Positions 45,546 to 58,545 of a DNA stretch of 64,000 bases are shown piece after piece. The notes beneath the pieces are model-generated. The model did no database searches. It was not told where the DNA came from and worked only from the letters and a program-made list of their open reading frames with translations. A program made the position numbers and the translations under genes. This stretch comes from Paralvinella palmiformis. Taxonomy: Eukaryota; Annelida; Polychaeta; Terebellida; Alvinellidae. Each line of letters begins with the position of its first letter. The first letter of the stretch is position 1. The DNA is taken from the NCBI GenBank assembly GCA_025642065.1, contig JAODUP010000161.1:1496501-1560500 (forward strand), given 5' to 3'.

Positions 45546-47340
45546 AATCTGAACATTTGTAGTGAAAATTGCCCTTAGAGTTAGAGCCACTGGATTATTC
45601 AGGAACAATCTGAATCATAGTAAGAAATAGGAGTCTACCTGGTGCATTGATGATTGAGAGAAACAGCCTATATATAATGTAAATAATCCACAAAGTCCTT
45701 AGAAGGTGGGGATATTTGCTCCAGACTTTAGACAAATATGTTTAATTTTAATTGACCAGGTAAGCTACCAAATCCCTGTCAACAGTTAGTTTTAATACAT
45801 TCTTGTTTTGGAGAACAAAGCAGAAACATTTTTTGAAACTGTCGAGGTACGAGTCAAACGATAAAAAACAGCCTCAGTGACCACCTGTGGCACAAAGTTA
45901 AAGAGGGTTAGTTTTTTAATATTGTTAAGTGTAGCAACTGGCAAATTAATAGTCAAATTAGTTCTCTCTAAAAGGTCAATGTGTGTGTGTGTGTGTATGT
46001 GCGTGCATGTGTGTGAAAAGTCACTCTTCCTGACCTAATGTACATTACCGACTTATAATGGAAATAGTGATCACCTTCCATTACATTTATCCAACACCAA
46101 CAAAGGAATGGAAACAACTGAATAATTCCCCCATTTGGTACGATGTTGTATTGTCAACCATTAGTTACCATTTTGGGCAGATTACCCTACACAAAAATAA
46201 ATCATCTAATATATCAGTGTGAAATAATTAAATGTCACATTGAAAATACGTTGTTAATAATATAAAGCCAATAAACAGTATTGTTAGCTTTGTGTTGATG
46301 TCTTCGTGTCATTGGAAAGTTGGATAACAATTTGACAATAAGAGGCTGCACGTGTCATATTGTTCATTTGGTATTACCAATAACATAATAAATGATGTGG
46401 GTTTTTTTCATCAATCTGTCAAATTTCGCGAAGAAACAAATAATCATACGAGTGTCCGACATCGCAACTGTAAGCAGTACATGACCCGAAATAAATATTA
46501 CTTGTGCCCAATGATGCTGTTAGAGGTCACATTACATCTTCATGACATTGTGCAATAAGAACAGGATGAACAATTTTGACCATCACTGAATGGATACTAA
46601 GAGTTGTTATTAACAAACAAACCATTTACATGCACACACACAAACACATGGGAAGATTAGTTGAAACAGGAAATGAGTGGACCGGGTGATAAAATTGTTA
46701 ATGATGACATAAGGAACATCCATCACATTTTGCCATATTTTTATATTACAGAGTTTCTCACAGGAATAATTCATAAACAAGACATGCCCATCGCCCAACC
46801 GATAACACAACTTCCAAAACAACTCATCTCAGTACACCCGAGTCCAAACAAACTAACAAAATACTCATTTGGGTATTCATCATCACAAACGTTATGCTCA
46901 TCACAAATCTGTTTACTTTTTACTATCTACCGCCATGCCATCCAGGGATCAAGGCTGATGATATCAAAAATTCCATCAATTACGTCATCCTAGCCATATC
47001 CCAATCTCCCAGCACTACCCAGACACTAAAATGGCATCATTCTTCTAGCTGGGCAAACTTCTCATTTCTTCAAATAACAAAATTGACATGATAAGAAATT
47101 CACATCCACCCAAGCATGATGGTGAATGCTTTCTGAAAAGTGACAATTTATATTACCATGTCACACCTAGAGAAGCCTTAATGTTCGGAAAAAATCAAAT
47201 CAAGCTGATCGCGCCGACACACCTTCCATCTTTATCACTTATAAGGAATCCAGGAAACAACTCAGCCAATTAGGTGACTAAACAGCGACTAAATGTCATC
47301 TTTTGATAACTGTTCCCTTCGTTGTCGTGGTAACATGAAA
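45546..47340. other. AT-rich stretch, nothing recognised
   Basis: Frames at 46661-46993 and neighbours have no domain. A GT tract lies near 45980. Confidence 0.4.
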
Positions 47341-47347
47341 AAAACAT

Positions 47348-47432
47348 GAGTGCTAGAGCCCTGGACTCGTCCCGTCAATGAACGGCACGTGCTCAGTGTC
47401 GCGGCTTCAAATCCTTGACATGTCTGTGGTTA
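47348..47432 (+). mobile_element. tRNA-SINE head relic
   Basis: GTGCTAGAGCCCTGGACTCG followed 43 bases later by box-B-like GGCTTCAAATCC (47403-47414) and a GTCTGTGG body start. Confidence 0.45.
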
Positions 47433-48256
47433 TGATTTTTCATTACGTTGTCATTCAGAAAAATTAATCACATCCAGCATCTTCCTCGACTCCATAATAA
47501 GCTGGCAAATGAAAATGAATTCGCTGGCACAGAAACAAGGAATCCTTATGGGGACATCCGGTGAATAAATGATGTGATCATTGCTCAGTTGAGAGCTACA
47601 CCACCAGAGGCTTAAACTCCGCGACAAATGACCAATTAGACAATGAATGTCATAAGTTCTGCAGTGGTCGATATATAAACACAAATAATAGGTTTTTTTT
47701 AAATTCAACATAAATATAATTCATTTAGTGCAGCACGCTTCATCCCGTCATATATACGGGCAGTGCTGAATGAGATTAGACACACATCGTTTCTTGATTA
47801 ATTGAGATCAATTATCCTGACTTTAAGACCCATAACCAATTGGCTATTGTGGGTAAATAAGTACTAAATAATATCTATCCACATTTGGAGGGCTTGCCAA
47901 ACAGTACCTTTGAATCCACAATATGAGATCAACCGATAAATAAACGTCAGGTAATATTATTATAATGTAGTTGTATATTTACATCATTAGGAATGCTGGT
48001 CAAATCTGACTGACATACCTGTGTTGTTCGTTTGTCGGATATTTCCCTTCAGAATCACCTCTGATCCTTAGCGCCTCATAGTCCAGGTGTAACCAAAGCA
48101 AAGGTTAAACAAACTACTCACTCGCTCGCTCACTCACTCACTCACTCATCAAGAATACTTAAATGACAAGAACCAGAAAATAAGGATATTCAACCTGTAC
48201 TACGATTTCAGATTTCAACAAAAAAATTAGATAATTATCATTGATTTATTTACTAA
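47433..48256. other. No recognised feature; small hairpin at 47731-47768
   Basis: CAGCAC..CCCGT..ACGGG..GTGCTG forms a two-part hairpin of 38 bases, too short for a typical microRNA precursor. A CTCACTCACTCA tract lies near 48118. Confidence 0.4.
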
Positions 48257-48261
48257 TTAAT

Positions 48262-48402
48262 TTAGGGATAACAGGACAATACAACTTTTAAAATTGACTA
48301 CGGGACAATACAACTTTTAGTAATGACAACAAGACAATACAACTTTTAGTAATGACATCAAGACAATACAGGTTTTAGTAATGACAACAGGACATTACAT
48401 TT
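48262..48402. repeat. Minisatellite, about 30-bp GACAATACAACTTTTAGTAA unit
   Basis: Four to five imperfect copies of AGGACAATACAACTTTTAGT plus AATGACAAC. Confidence 0.9.
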
Positions 48403-48458
48403 CACAGATAACATTGAGCAAGTACAATAATGGCGAACAAATGTTAAATTTCTTTGAT

Positions 48459-48642
48459 GATTAATGTTTTACGGCCATTTTTGTGTACAAGGTAGGCTAA
48501 ATGGGCCGAGCGACCTCCAAAGGTAATGAGGCGAAGTCAAAGATGAAACACCATTCAGATATGCCCACGCCGAGATTCGAACACGGGTGGTAGTGATCTG
48601 TAGTCCAACACGCTACCGCTAGACCACGGAGACACACCCATT
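48459..48642 (-). mobile_element. tRNA-derived SINE, family A, with target-site duplication
   Basis: Full family A layout with box B TTCGAACACGGG (minus-strand reading CCCGTGTTCGAA) and TAGACCACGG. TTAAATTTCTTTGAT (48444-48458) and TTAAATATCTTTGAT (48643-48657) flank it with one mismatch. Confidence 0.95.
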
Positions 48643-48931
48643 TTAAATATCTTTGATAAAACGAGGATGGCTTCTAACTTATGCTGGTATCAACATTATT
48701 ATACTCCCTCAGCAGCCACAGACGTATTACGCAGAGTTACTTGTGGAGATATCGCTAAACTCATCACAAAGTCCTGGATATTACCGATAAATGCCGGGAA
48801 AACGGCGAGATTCCGGGGATACAAATATCAAATATAATAAATAAAGTTAATGAAAAAATCCTATTGTCAAATTGATGTTACATTAGACCATGCTTTTGAT
48901 ATTGTTCTGTTGTCTATATAAATATACTATA

Positions 48932-49405
48932 CAGTAAAAGTTGGTTATAACGAAATTCGAGGGGAATGGGAATTCATTTCGTTAAAATGGTACTTCGATA
49001 TATCCCAGTTGTCAAATCTAGGTTATATCCACGTTAGATATTAGTTACCGACGCATGAGCGATAATTGGTGAAAATACCCCTAATGTAACAATAAAATTA
49101 CAAGTGTAGTGTCACTTTCATATTGATTGTTCCATTTAGGATTGCAATGATCACAACGGTCATTGAACTGACTAACAATTGAAATTTCAGTCATATTTCT
49201 TTATAACCAGCAATATTTACATTAATTTAATGCTGCTGGGACCGAAAATTCACTTCGATATATCAAGTTTTCATTGTATAAATTTCGTTATATATCCCAG
49301 TTTCTTTACTATGGAAGTGAATGGACGTTTCGCCGGAGCAGCTAACCATTTCGATTTAAGATACTATTTCGTTATATTCTAGTTATTTATAACCAACTTT
49401 TACTG
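48932..49405. mobile_element. Tigger/pogo-like MITE, 474 bp
   Basis: The left end CAGTAAAAGTTGGTTATAAC and right end TTATAACCAACTTTTACTG are near-perfect inverted repeats, flanked by TA (48930-48931 and 49406-49407). CAGTAAAA...TATAACGAA ends are classic for the pogo/Tigger group. Further internal words (TTCGTTATA, ATATCCCAG) are repeated inside. No transposase is present; the 67-codon frame at 49179-49382 is a by-product. Confidence 0.92.
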
Positions 49406-49407
49406 TA

Positions 49408-50718
49408 TTTACCTTTAGATAATGATGATCATCTAATAGGTCAAACTGACAATAAAACACCTGGTCACAGACTTCACAGAGACAGGTGTCTGTCAACGAT
49501 GACATATACCACAAACAAATATCATAATTAATGTCAATTAGATCCCAGAAGATGACTACCCATGCCTTAGTGAGATTAAAATACCTCCATTGATCGTTTT
49601 CACAGCTGTCATATGTATGTCAACTAGAAGAGCTGATGATGAAGGATATTGGCGTTTCAGTGCGTCCACAGATTTGAAATGAAAATAATGGGGGTAAAGT
49701 AGTAGGCTTTATATGTGGCCCGAAAGCTGCCACGGGAGTGTAAGCTCGGGGGGGGGGTGCCCCATTCATCTGTCAATAATGTTGAAAAAAGTGACATGAA
49801 TGGGAAAATAGATAATTTGCCCTTATAAACCAGTGTTTTATTACAGAAGAAGCTCAATTTGAAAGTATAAAAGTCACTTACCTGAATATAATTACGCACT
49901 CAATTATGAGGAAATAAGCCAATAAAAATGCAGGCAGCGTCTTTTTGTCCATAAAAAGGAGTTATATGTCAAAAAAAGAGGAAACAAAGGAGATCTAGCA
50001 GAGTCATAAAATAAAGGAGATTGTTTGAAATAAAGCAGACGTGGACATACTGGGCTTTGATTGAATAGTATTAGTAACAAGTCTGTTGGTATCATCCTAA
50101 CTGGCAAATGACATTTGGTGCTAAATATGTCCAATAACAAACACTTCTTAATTCCCCAGATTGACACAGTACGTTAACAAACTGTACACCCTGACCGACT
50201 GGTTCAGATTTGTAATAGCATTTAATGGCATTAATAACGTAAAACAAACAAATCGTGATATCTCCACATATGCTTGCATACTTCACTCGAAAAACAACAA
50301 ATCTGGGCAAATAAATTTTGGGAAAAAGAAATGGATCTCCAACTATTGTATGGCCGAACTAGATATACAAGATCATTATCTTAATCAGAGTTAGCTCCCA
50401 CACAGGTTTTTAAACTAAGACTTAAGGTCTACATAGTAGCCAACTCTAAAGCTGGTCATGTATTATTGATTAGTTTATTAAAACCATCGACTCCTTACTC
50501 TCTGATCAATAACAATGTCCAAACATAATGGAAATGACGTGCTATTTGTGCTTCATCTCTGACAAGAAATTCTTATTTTGGTACCAAATTCGTCAATATC
50601 GTACAAATCCAGCAAACGTAATGCACTCTCGAAGCAATCTGTTGACAATATAATAATTGTAACGTCTGGAATAGGAAGTCTGGATCTTTCTCATACGTCG
50701 CCACACATACCGTAGTCT
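49408..50718. other. No recognised feature
   Basis: Several overlapping short frames on both strands without domains. Poly-G near 49750. Confidence 0.4.
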
Positions 50719-51312
50719 GGATTCTGAGCTACAGCTGAATGAACTGAACCAGATGCTGATCTACAGCTATGTGGATTGAGCTAGATACTGATCTACACCT
50801 GCATGGACTGAGACAGATACTGATCTACAACTACATGGACTGAGACAGATACTGATATACAGCTGTGTGAACAGGGCCAGATACTGATCTACAGCTGCAT
50901 GGACTGAGTCAGATACTGATTTACAGCTGTGTGGACTGAGCCAGACACTAATCTACAACTGCATGGACTAATCCAGATACTGGTATACAAATATGTGCAC
51001 TGACCCAGATACAGATATACAACTGCATGGATTGATCCAGATACTGATCTGCAGCTATGTGGAATGAGCCAGATACTGATCTACAACTGCATAGACTGAT
51101 CCAGATACTGATATACAGCTGCGTGATCTGATCCAGATACTGATCTACAGCTGTGTGGACTGATCCAGATACTGATCTACAGCTGTGTGGACTGAGTCAG
51201 ATATTGATCTTAACTACTGCATGGACTGTGCCAGATACTGATCTTAACAGTTGTGTGGACTGAACCAGATATTGATCTATAGCTTTGCAGATTGATCCAG
51301 ATATTGATCTAC
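50718..51312. repeat. 32-bp minisatellite, CCAGATACTGATCTACAGCT unit
   Basis: About 18 imperfect copies of CCAGATACTGATCTACAGCT plus GTGTGGACTGAG, 31-34 bp each. Confidence 0.95.
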
Positions 51313-51690
51313 CACTAAGAAGACTAAGGCATATAAAGTGTGAGAGATGTTGGTCAAACGTTCAATGGCAGTAACAGATCTGAGAAGTTAAAACATTTAG
51401 ATGACTACTTAATAAAAATGATCTTCAAATGGCATCATTTATCAACCAAAACCCTTATAACAGAAATACCTAATAGGGACTCGGAAATGTTCAAAAAAAG
51501 ATCTGTTACATTAGAATAGCAGCTAGGCAACAACGACAACAGCATTAATAACAACAACAGCAGTGCCAAGACTCTATCAGCTGAACCATTAAGACTCACG
51601 TAACAGTTTTAATACATTAAGCTTGGATGGGTGCAAGCTCTCAGAGATAATGGAAGCGCTATCTATCTCCTGACAGTGAATGAGTTATCT
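51313..51690. other. No recognised feature
   Basis: A CAACAACAGC-type tract near 51530. Confidence 0.4.
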
Positions 51691-51694
51691 ATTT

Positions 51695-51845
51695 AGCCTG
51701 AGATCTGGTCATACCTCAAACGTCTAGTCAAGGTTACAGTTCCCTAAGGAAACATCCCACAGATACAGGCACTTTGGGTAGATTCAAACTCTAGCCAATA
51801 TATTTACAGTCCTGTACATTAATCACTGTGTTACTTTAAGTTATA
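51695..51845 (-). mobile_element. tRNA-derived SINE, family B, diverged
   Basis: CCTAAGGAAACATCCCACAGA, abbreviated here as the body core, is followed by GGGTAGATTCAAACTCTAGC and TACAGTCCTGTACATTAATC. Confidence 0.55.
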
Positions 51846-51849
51846 ATAG

Positions 51850-52330
51850 ATTATCATTTTGATGAGCTGTCTATAACTTTTTTGTGTATAATTAGACTGA
51901 TAAAAACTGTGTATCTACACTGAGTTATCTGTATAACTAGCTGGTGTATAACGTGTAATTTAAGCCTGAGGTATATAACTAGGCTGAACTATCTACATAA
52001 CTAAGTTGAGTTATGATGTATAACTTAGTCAAACTATGAGTTGATGACTAGGCTGAGCTACCTGTATAATTAGGTTGAGCTATGTTGTATAACTTCAAGG
52101 TTGAGCTATGGTGTATAACTGGGTTCAGCTAAGTGTATAACTAGATTGAAGGTTGGTGTATAACGAGGTTGAGATATGGCGTACAATTAGGCTGATGTAT
52201 GTGTATAATTGAGTGAAGCTGTTTGTGATGAAGCTGAGCTGATACTCAAATACGTGTTAAACTGTGCACTAAGCTGTGTATAACTTGGTTATTGAGCTAT
52301 GTTTAACTGGGCTAATCTGTGTGTAACTAC
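51850..52330. repeat. Degenerate tandem repeat, TGTATAACTAGGTTGAGCTA-like
   Basis: About 17 diverged 22-30 bp units grading into the 46-bp array that follows. Confidence 0.85.
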
Positions 52331-52535
52331 GATAACTACGATGACTGAATTATGTAGCTAAAGCGAGATGCCACAGACATGGTGTAAACAGACAGAACTG
52401 TGTAACTAGACTGAGATGCCACACACCGTGTAAACAGAAGGAACTGGTGTAACTAGACTGAGATACCACAAACAGCGTAAACAGAAGGAACTGTGTAACT
52501 AGACTGAGATACCACAAACAGTGTAAGACAGAAGG
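52330..52535. repeat. 46-bp minisatellite, left part
   Basis: Four copies of ACTGTGTAACTAGACTGAGA, TGCCACAAACAGTGTAAACA and GAAGGA. The array resumes at 53240 after a 0.7-kb interruption. Confidence 0.95.
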
Positions 52536-52873
52536 AATTACTCTTATAGTATGAAATGTTGCAGTACAAAAAATAAATAATGAAAATTTACTATTCTATA
52601 AGAAAACACGGATTATTGCATAAATCAATCTATTAATGTAAACCTGACACCAAAATATATTATACATCAAAGAAATTTGCATCATAACAATAAGTTTTTT
52701 TCTATTTGGGGTAATAGCTTTTTTACTTTAGTTTTTATATTCACTGATTATGGGGGTTGTAGATGAGGCGGGCGTAATCCAGTCCTATCAAATTCAAATA
52801 TTCGTGCATGTAATCACATTTTTTAGCTACAGTGTATTTTGTTCCCTTTTGTTGTACAAGTAGATAATTATAC
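52536..52873. other. AT-rich part of the interruption, nothing recognised
   Basis: Not similar to the sequence upstream of the promoter-like repeat at 1571. Confidence 0.4.
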
Positions 52874-53242
52874 AAAGAACACGTTTTCTATCTCGGATCG
52901 TTTGTGTAGAAGTAACAACTAGGTCAATAAAGCGCATGCGCGAACTCTGGCGCTGATCATTCGATGATGATGATTGGTGTTTTACGGCCACTTTTGTGCA
53001 TATGGTAGGCTAAATGGTCCCAGAGACCTCCAAAGGTAATGAAGCGAAGTCAAAGATGAAACAACCTTCAGATATGCCCACGCCGAGATTCGAACACACG
53101 CAATAGTGATCTGTGGTCCAACGCGCTACCGCTAGACCACGAGGCGCCCCGCTGATCGTTCGAAACTAACGATGGCATATTTTCTGGTGATGTGATTGGT
53201 CGACAAGATAAAAGCGTCAGAGTTTTGTTTTAGGCAGTCGAG
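52874..53242 (+). repeat. Dispersed promoter-like repeat, copy 2, with SINE insertion
   Basis: Matches 1571-1747 on both sides of a SINE: TCTCGGATCGTTTGTGTAG, GCGCATGCGCGAACTC, CGCTGATCATTCGA | SINE | CGCTGATCGTTCGA, then GTGATTGGTCGAC and ATAAAAGCG. Similarity ends at GAGTGGTTTA, where the 46-bp array resumes. Confidence 0.85.
52965..53149 (-). mobile_element. tRNA-derived SINE, family A, in promoter-like repeat
   Basis: Complete family A copy with GATGATGATTGGTGTTTTAC at the 3' end and TAGACCACGAGGCGCCC at the head. CGCTGATCATTCGA (52951-52964) and CGCTGATCGTTCGA (53150-53163) are the 14-bp target-site duplication. The uninterrupted site is seen at 1651-1664. Confidence 0.97.
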
Positions 53243-53511
53243 TGGTTTAGACAGATAGAACTGTGTAACTAGACTCATATGCCACAAACAGTGTAAACTG
53301 ATAGAACTGTGTAACTAGACTGAGATGCCACGAACAGTGTAAGTAGATGGAGCTGTGTAACTAGACTGAGATGCCACGAACAGTGCAAGCAGTTGGAAAT
53401 GTGTAACTAGACTCATATGCCACAAACAGTGTAAACTAATAGAACTGTGTAACTAGACTGAGATGTCACAAATAGTGTAAACAAATAGAACTGTGTAACT
53501 AGGATGAGCTG

Positions 53512-53515
<4 letters not shown>
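53240..53515. repeat. 46-bp minisatellite, right part
   Basis: Six more copies of the 46-bp unit, alternating ACTCATATGCCAC and ACTGAGATGCCAC versions, ending at a CA/GA microsatellite (53513-53549). Confidence 0.95.
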
Positions 53516-53548
<33 letters not shown>

Positions 53549-53549
53549 T
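53516..53549. repeat. (CA)n-(GA)n microsatellite
   Basis: Short CA run then GA run. Confidence 0.9.
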
Positions 53550-54655
53550 AATCAGCAAACTCTGCTATATATGACTTAACTCAGTATTATATCAAATAGA
53601 TCCATATAATTATTAAAGAATCAGCTTCCAGGTCTAATTATTCTAACTCCTCTCAAGGTTAATGTTAACATGACCCATGACCCCAGAGACACGACATAGG
53701 AGACAATTGCATGGAGATTAATCCCTTTAGAGCACAAAACTATTTTTTTAGAATCTTATGAACCGCCATGTTGGGGGTGAGAGGGGGGAGTTAGAAACGT
53801 GCTTCCATTTATGAAAAACAGTAATTTGACATCCCTCTAGAATGATGTGTCGGGGGAGTGGACCCGAGAGAACAAAGCACTCGGTGCTTAAGCTTCTTAA
53901 AAGTCACTTCTTTAAATTAACTCATCTATACTAGCCACCTCAAATTATCTCTTTATCTCTATTTATATTAAAATGTGTTGGATTACCTGAAACACAACAC
54001 ACCTCCTTGTGTTTCTAGTGTAATGTCCATTAGCGTAACTCATCTTCTATAATTAAGGTGCTTTGAAACGGATTAGAAAAATGTTATCACATTAGCATTA
54101 TCTACATGTTGACAATCATTGTCAGTCCTCCCACCATCCATTATCGGGTAGTCCAGTTTTAAAGTGAAGACGTCCTTTTTTATAACAAACATCGACCACT
54201 CATACAGAATCTGATGAGGTTAAAGCTACTGTGATAGAAAAATAAACATTTTAAAACATTAAATAATACCTTTAAGAATATTTATAAATAGCAAATCAGT
54301 TAAGTGGTGATTGACTTCGGAGAGAGCCGACCTAATGACTAGTAAATGATACTAATTTGGCTTTAGATGGTTAAAGTATGAAGCTCTGAGCTAGACCACT
54401 CTATCTGGGGAATAACACTGTCAGTAGTTGCCCTTTAACGCTAATTACATGGCAAATTTTACTGATCTCGGAAAATGTGCTTCACTCGTTTAAGTTTTTA
54501 TCGTTAAGACAGTCTGGACAAATAGTCTGACATTCTCACAGAAATTGTTGACATTTATCTCGTTTTATTAATATCACAGTTTTCCCAAAATAACAATTTC
54601 TACAAAAGTACAGCCAGGAAACGTGAAGCTATAACAGAACAAAATAGTTTTTTTA
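53550..54655. other. No recognised feature
   Basis: AT-rich sequence without structure. Confidence 0.4.
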
Positions 54656-54659
54656 AATG

Positions 54660-54850
54660 TTCATGTTTTAGGACTATATGTGTTTATTTGATAAGCTAAA
54701 TCTTAATGGGCCGAACATTACCTCCAAAAATAATCAGACAAAGTGAAAGATGAAACTAACCCCACTGATAGTGCACACTGCAGGGTTTGAACCTTAAGGT
54801 GTTATACATCTGTGATCAACCACGCTACCACCGAACCACCACCCTGACGA
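54660..54850 (-). mobile_element. Old tRNA-derived SINE, family A
   Basis: TAAGCTAAATCTTAATGGGC, AGACAAAGTGAAAGATGAAA, then the head ACGCTACCACCGAACCACC. Clearly more diverged than the copies at 32496, 48459 and 52965. Confidence 0.7.
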
Positions 54851-57382
54851 AACAAATTCAATTAGCCAGATGTGTCAATGCGGAGAAGACTTATAACACA
54901 GCTACATTGGCTGTCACCGTATTTGAACATTTGCGTCGTGGATAACTGTTGGTGGTATTTTTAATAATTCTGTCAACTGAAAGAGGATAATTTAAGGAGT
55001 GGATTAAGATGGACCATTACATATTTATAATTAGTCAAAGATGTATCCATGTCACATACACGCAGAGAATGAACATCACCCAGTTTGAGCATGACAATAT
55101 TAGCTCAGCCTTCATTTTGTGACGTCATTAAAAAACTGTATGAGATGGACGGATGGACAAAGTTAGAGATTGAATGAAATGCATAGAAATCCAGAAATAA
55201 TCTTAATTTATACATTTATGTAAATTCATCACTGAACACCTTATAATGTATAAAATGCCTGAAGTAGAACACTATGTAAATAATTTATACGACATTTACA
55301 GATGATCATGATGATGATTAGCTTAAAAATGGTATATATATATATATATAAACACCTAGAAAATAAAAATCAGACAGATGCAACGATAAAAAAATAAAGT
55401 ACACACATAGTTAGACAAACAATTGGTTTGTCTCCGTTCTTCCGGATATCAGTAAAATATCAGTCATGATAAACAGCTTGTTTACTGATCCAATGACTCA
55501 GAAACTGATCCAGACAATAATCTCTTCAAGACAGTCACCTTATCGGTGGCAGACAAGCTCGTAGAGATAATGGGCACCTAGTGGCCTGATGGAGAGGGAG
55601 CTTCACACTATCAGCCACAATGATATATGATGATGCTGATACAGTGCACCAGGTAGACAGAGATAACAATAATTCTTAGAAAGCATCCTTCAGCAGCAAA
55701 TAAAGGATATTTCTAATAGTACGATACCACACGCAATAACACCATACTGACATTGAGACATTATACATTAAGAAGTATAACGAGTGCCATTTATTTTTAC
55801 CAAAGTAAATATTTCATGTGGAACAAACTCAACCACTTCCAAATATATGTAATTATTTCTGCATTGATTAAGTGTATCTTATTTTATCTGTAATAATTGT
55901 TAAAGTTACTGTGAATTCTCAAGATGGCAAGCCTATGAGTATGACCTTAATCGGCGATATATAACGTATTGTTGTTAGTGAAACATTCCAATATTAATAC
56001 TATATATAAACCAAAAATATTTTCTTGAGATTTGTTTTTATTCTTTTTTTCCTCGTATACGCAGAAAGATTTTCCCAAGTACAAATTCTCTATTAATGGC
56101 TAGCTTAAAAGATTGAAAATTCCTCCTTAATGAAACATGTTAGTAACACAAATAGGTATTGGACACACACAAGACTAATACTAAAGTGTCATGTCATGAC
56201 AAGCTCCCCAAAACTGTAATATCAACAAAAAAAACAAGATAAAAGTGAATCTTAATGTTAGTTTTCAGCCCCTCAATAAAATCATTAAAAACATCGGAGT
56301 ATCATCTTAAAACGAGATAGACTGTGTGACTGGTTTATCTATAATTGTCTAATGACACAAATTTATAAAACAAAATTATAATTGCTAAGAAAATTAACAA
56401 GAAGCCAGATGATGATGGTGACGATGATGTGAAACACTCCTCAAATCAATGTCACTATCAAACGGCATAGAAACACAATTATCAGGGATTTGCCAGTAAA
56501 CATGCACTCGGTGAACCATATCGGACATTCTTATCGATCAAAAAGAAGATAAAATCATATTTATTTACACCCGATACTAAATCCAAACTCAACAACAACA
56601 TTAACGACACCTGATTTGTAAAGTTGGATGTATCTAGATCAAACGGTTATTAAACATCTCTAAAACAAAATAAAAAGACACTCGTTAATTATAACAATCA
56701 AACGTCATTGATGTTTAAGTTATTCGTGGAGCACAAACAATTCTAAATAAAACAAAATTCTACATTTACCAATTGATTTTCTGACACTCCCAACTAATAA
56801 TTATCATGATGTAAGGCTTTATTTGTGTGTGTGTGTTTTGACTTTATTGTGATTGGCGAGATGAGTAGACATGCGATTAAGGTGGATAAATAAGTTGTGG
56901 TGTACTATCGCACACAGGCGCGTGTGCACGCACACACACACATACAAACACAACAATAACAATATTTTTAAATTTAAGCCAGGGGAATATTACCATCTGA
57001 AAACTAGCATGTCTAGTCAAGTGGAGATTATGGTATCTAATCTCAAAAGTCAAATCACATAGATAGGTGATCCTTGAAGGCTGATTCTAGTCTTTCAGCA
57101 CAACAATGAAAAAAGGTACTTGCTTCTTGTTGTGCCATCGTAATGTTGAAATATATCTCATCATGTTGATATGGCAATGACAATGTTTATACAATGTGTA
57201 TTTTACATACAAAATAAATGAAATGGGGCATAGCACTTTGTAACTTATCCTGAGGTTGTCTTTCAAGATGGGTAGGCTATGGTGTTCAGACATGTGGTCA
57301 GAGTGGTCAGTTTTTTTACCGTATTGCGTCATTGTCCCATAATGACTGCAAAAACGTTCCCACTGTCTTATCTACACTGGCT
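54851..57382. other. AT-rich stretch, simple repeats only
   Basis: (TA)n at 55332-55350, a GT run near 56824 and a CA run near 56930. No coding signal recognised. Confidence 0.4.
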
Positions 57383-57466
57383 ACAGCTAGACATTCTCAC
57401 ATAAAGCTAGACATTCTCGTATAAAGCTAGACATTCTCGCATAAAGCTAGACATTCTCGTATAACA
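57383..57466. repeat. 20-bp minisatellite, four copies
   Basis: CTAGACATTCTCGTATAAAG units, near-identical. Confidence 0.95.
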
Positions 57467-57868
57467 ACAGCTAGGTAACTGCTTCGTTGTAAGACATGAT
57501 TGGCCAATAAACATCCAATCACAATAGGTCAAATTGTCAATTAATCCAGTTATAACCCATATACACGATTAAATATCGGGATATCAGTCGACTGGTGGAA
57601 ACGGCTTAGAAATAATCGTACCCAACAGCTATGGAACAAAGGTAAAAGGAATCATATAACCGTGATACCGAAAGATAGGACACACTTTTATCATCAAATA
57701 GTGAGTGACCTTAGTATAATAAATAGTCTATTTAATGTCTGACAACAAAACAATGGGCTTTGAATGTCAAGAAGCAGTGGACCTGGATCTTCAGTCCAGC
57801 TGTTGTCTGGATCACGTAATAATACTGATTACTTAATACACTGGACTGTATGGTATATTCAGTGGGCG
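57467..57868. other. No recognised feature
   Basis: Nothing recognised. Confidence 0.4.
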
Positions 57869-57990
57869 TTCCGATGGCGGATTGGTCAGAGAACTGTGCT
57901 CCAAACTGCCAGGGTGTGGGTTCAAATCCAGATCATGCCTGTGTTTGTGGGGTTTGTTTCCCTTGTACATCATGCCACTCAGTGTCCAAG
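57868..57990 (+). mobile_element. tRNA-derived SINE, family B, plus orientation
   Basis: Head with box A-like TGGCGGATTGGTCAGAG and box B GGGTTCAAATCC (57918-57929), then the family B body word TGTGTTTGTGGGGTTTGTTT. Confidence 0.7.
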
Positions 57991-58400
57991 TTCAACCTTT
58001 GACTGAGTCATTATAATTAACCTTTCCACAGCATATCTATCTCCGCAGCATATCTGTCCCTTGTCTGTCTGTTAGAGATATGTTGTTAGGAAACAAAATG
58101 CTTCCATACTCAAGTCTTTAATTTTCTATGTTTATTTTTTTCTTCTAATAACTGAATGATTTAACAAACTATAGACAAAACATCCTCCATGACATGTTCA
58201 TATTTAAGTTTAATCAATCAGTGTAAACACGAGAAATATCATTAGCCAACTGTTGGCTTTCAACCGAGAAGCGCCCTATTTTGAGCCGACAGTATATTTA
58301 ACAAATCAGGTGAGCTAACCAAACTTAAAGCGTCCTTATTGTATAGCAAATGTTCTTCCAGGGTTCAACCTGTTATACACAAGGTTTGTTAGTACTCTGA
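57991..58400. other. No recognised feature
   Basis: Short GCATATCTATCTCCGCAGCA duplication near 58029. Confidence 0.4.
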
Positions 58401-58402
58401 CT

Positions 58403-58545
58403 TCCAGCACTGCCATAGCACAGTCGGTATTGTGGGTCTCAAGGTCACAGAATCAAATCCTAGTGTCATAATTGTGTTGTGGGGATATTTCATCCTTCAG
58501 CAGATGGCATCAACCCGAGAGACATGATGCAATATAATTGTGTTA
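58403..58545 (+). mobile_element. tRNA-derived SINE relic
   Basis: CACTGCCATAGCACAGTCGG as box A region, AGAATCAAATCCTAG as box B, then a TTGTGGGGATATTTCATCCT body as in family B. Confidence 0.55.

Noticed and set aside
47731..47768. MicroRNA hairpin
   Set aside because: Only 38 bases with two short stems, below typical precursor length.
48932..49405. A hAT element
   Set aside because: TA borders and CAGTAAAA...TATAACGAA ends fit the pogo/Tigger group instead.
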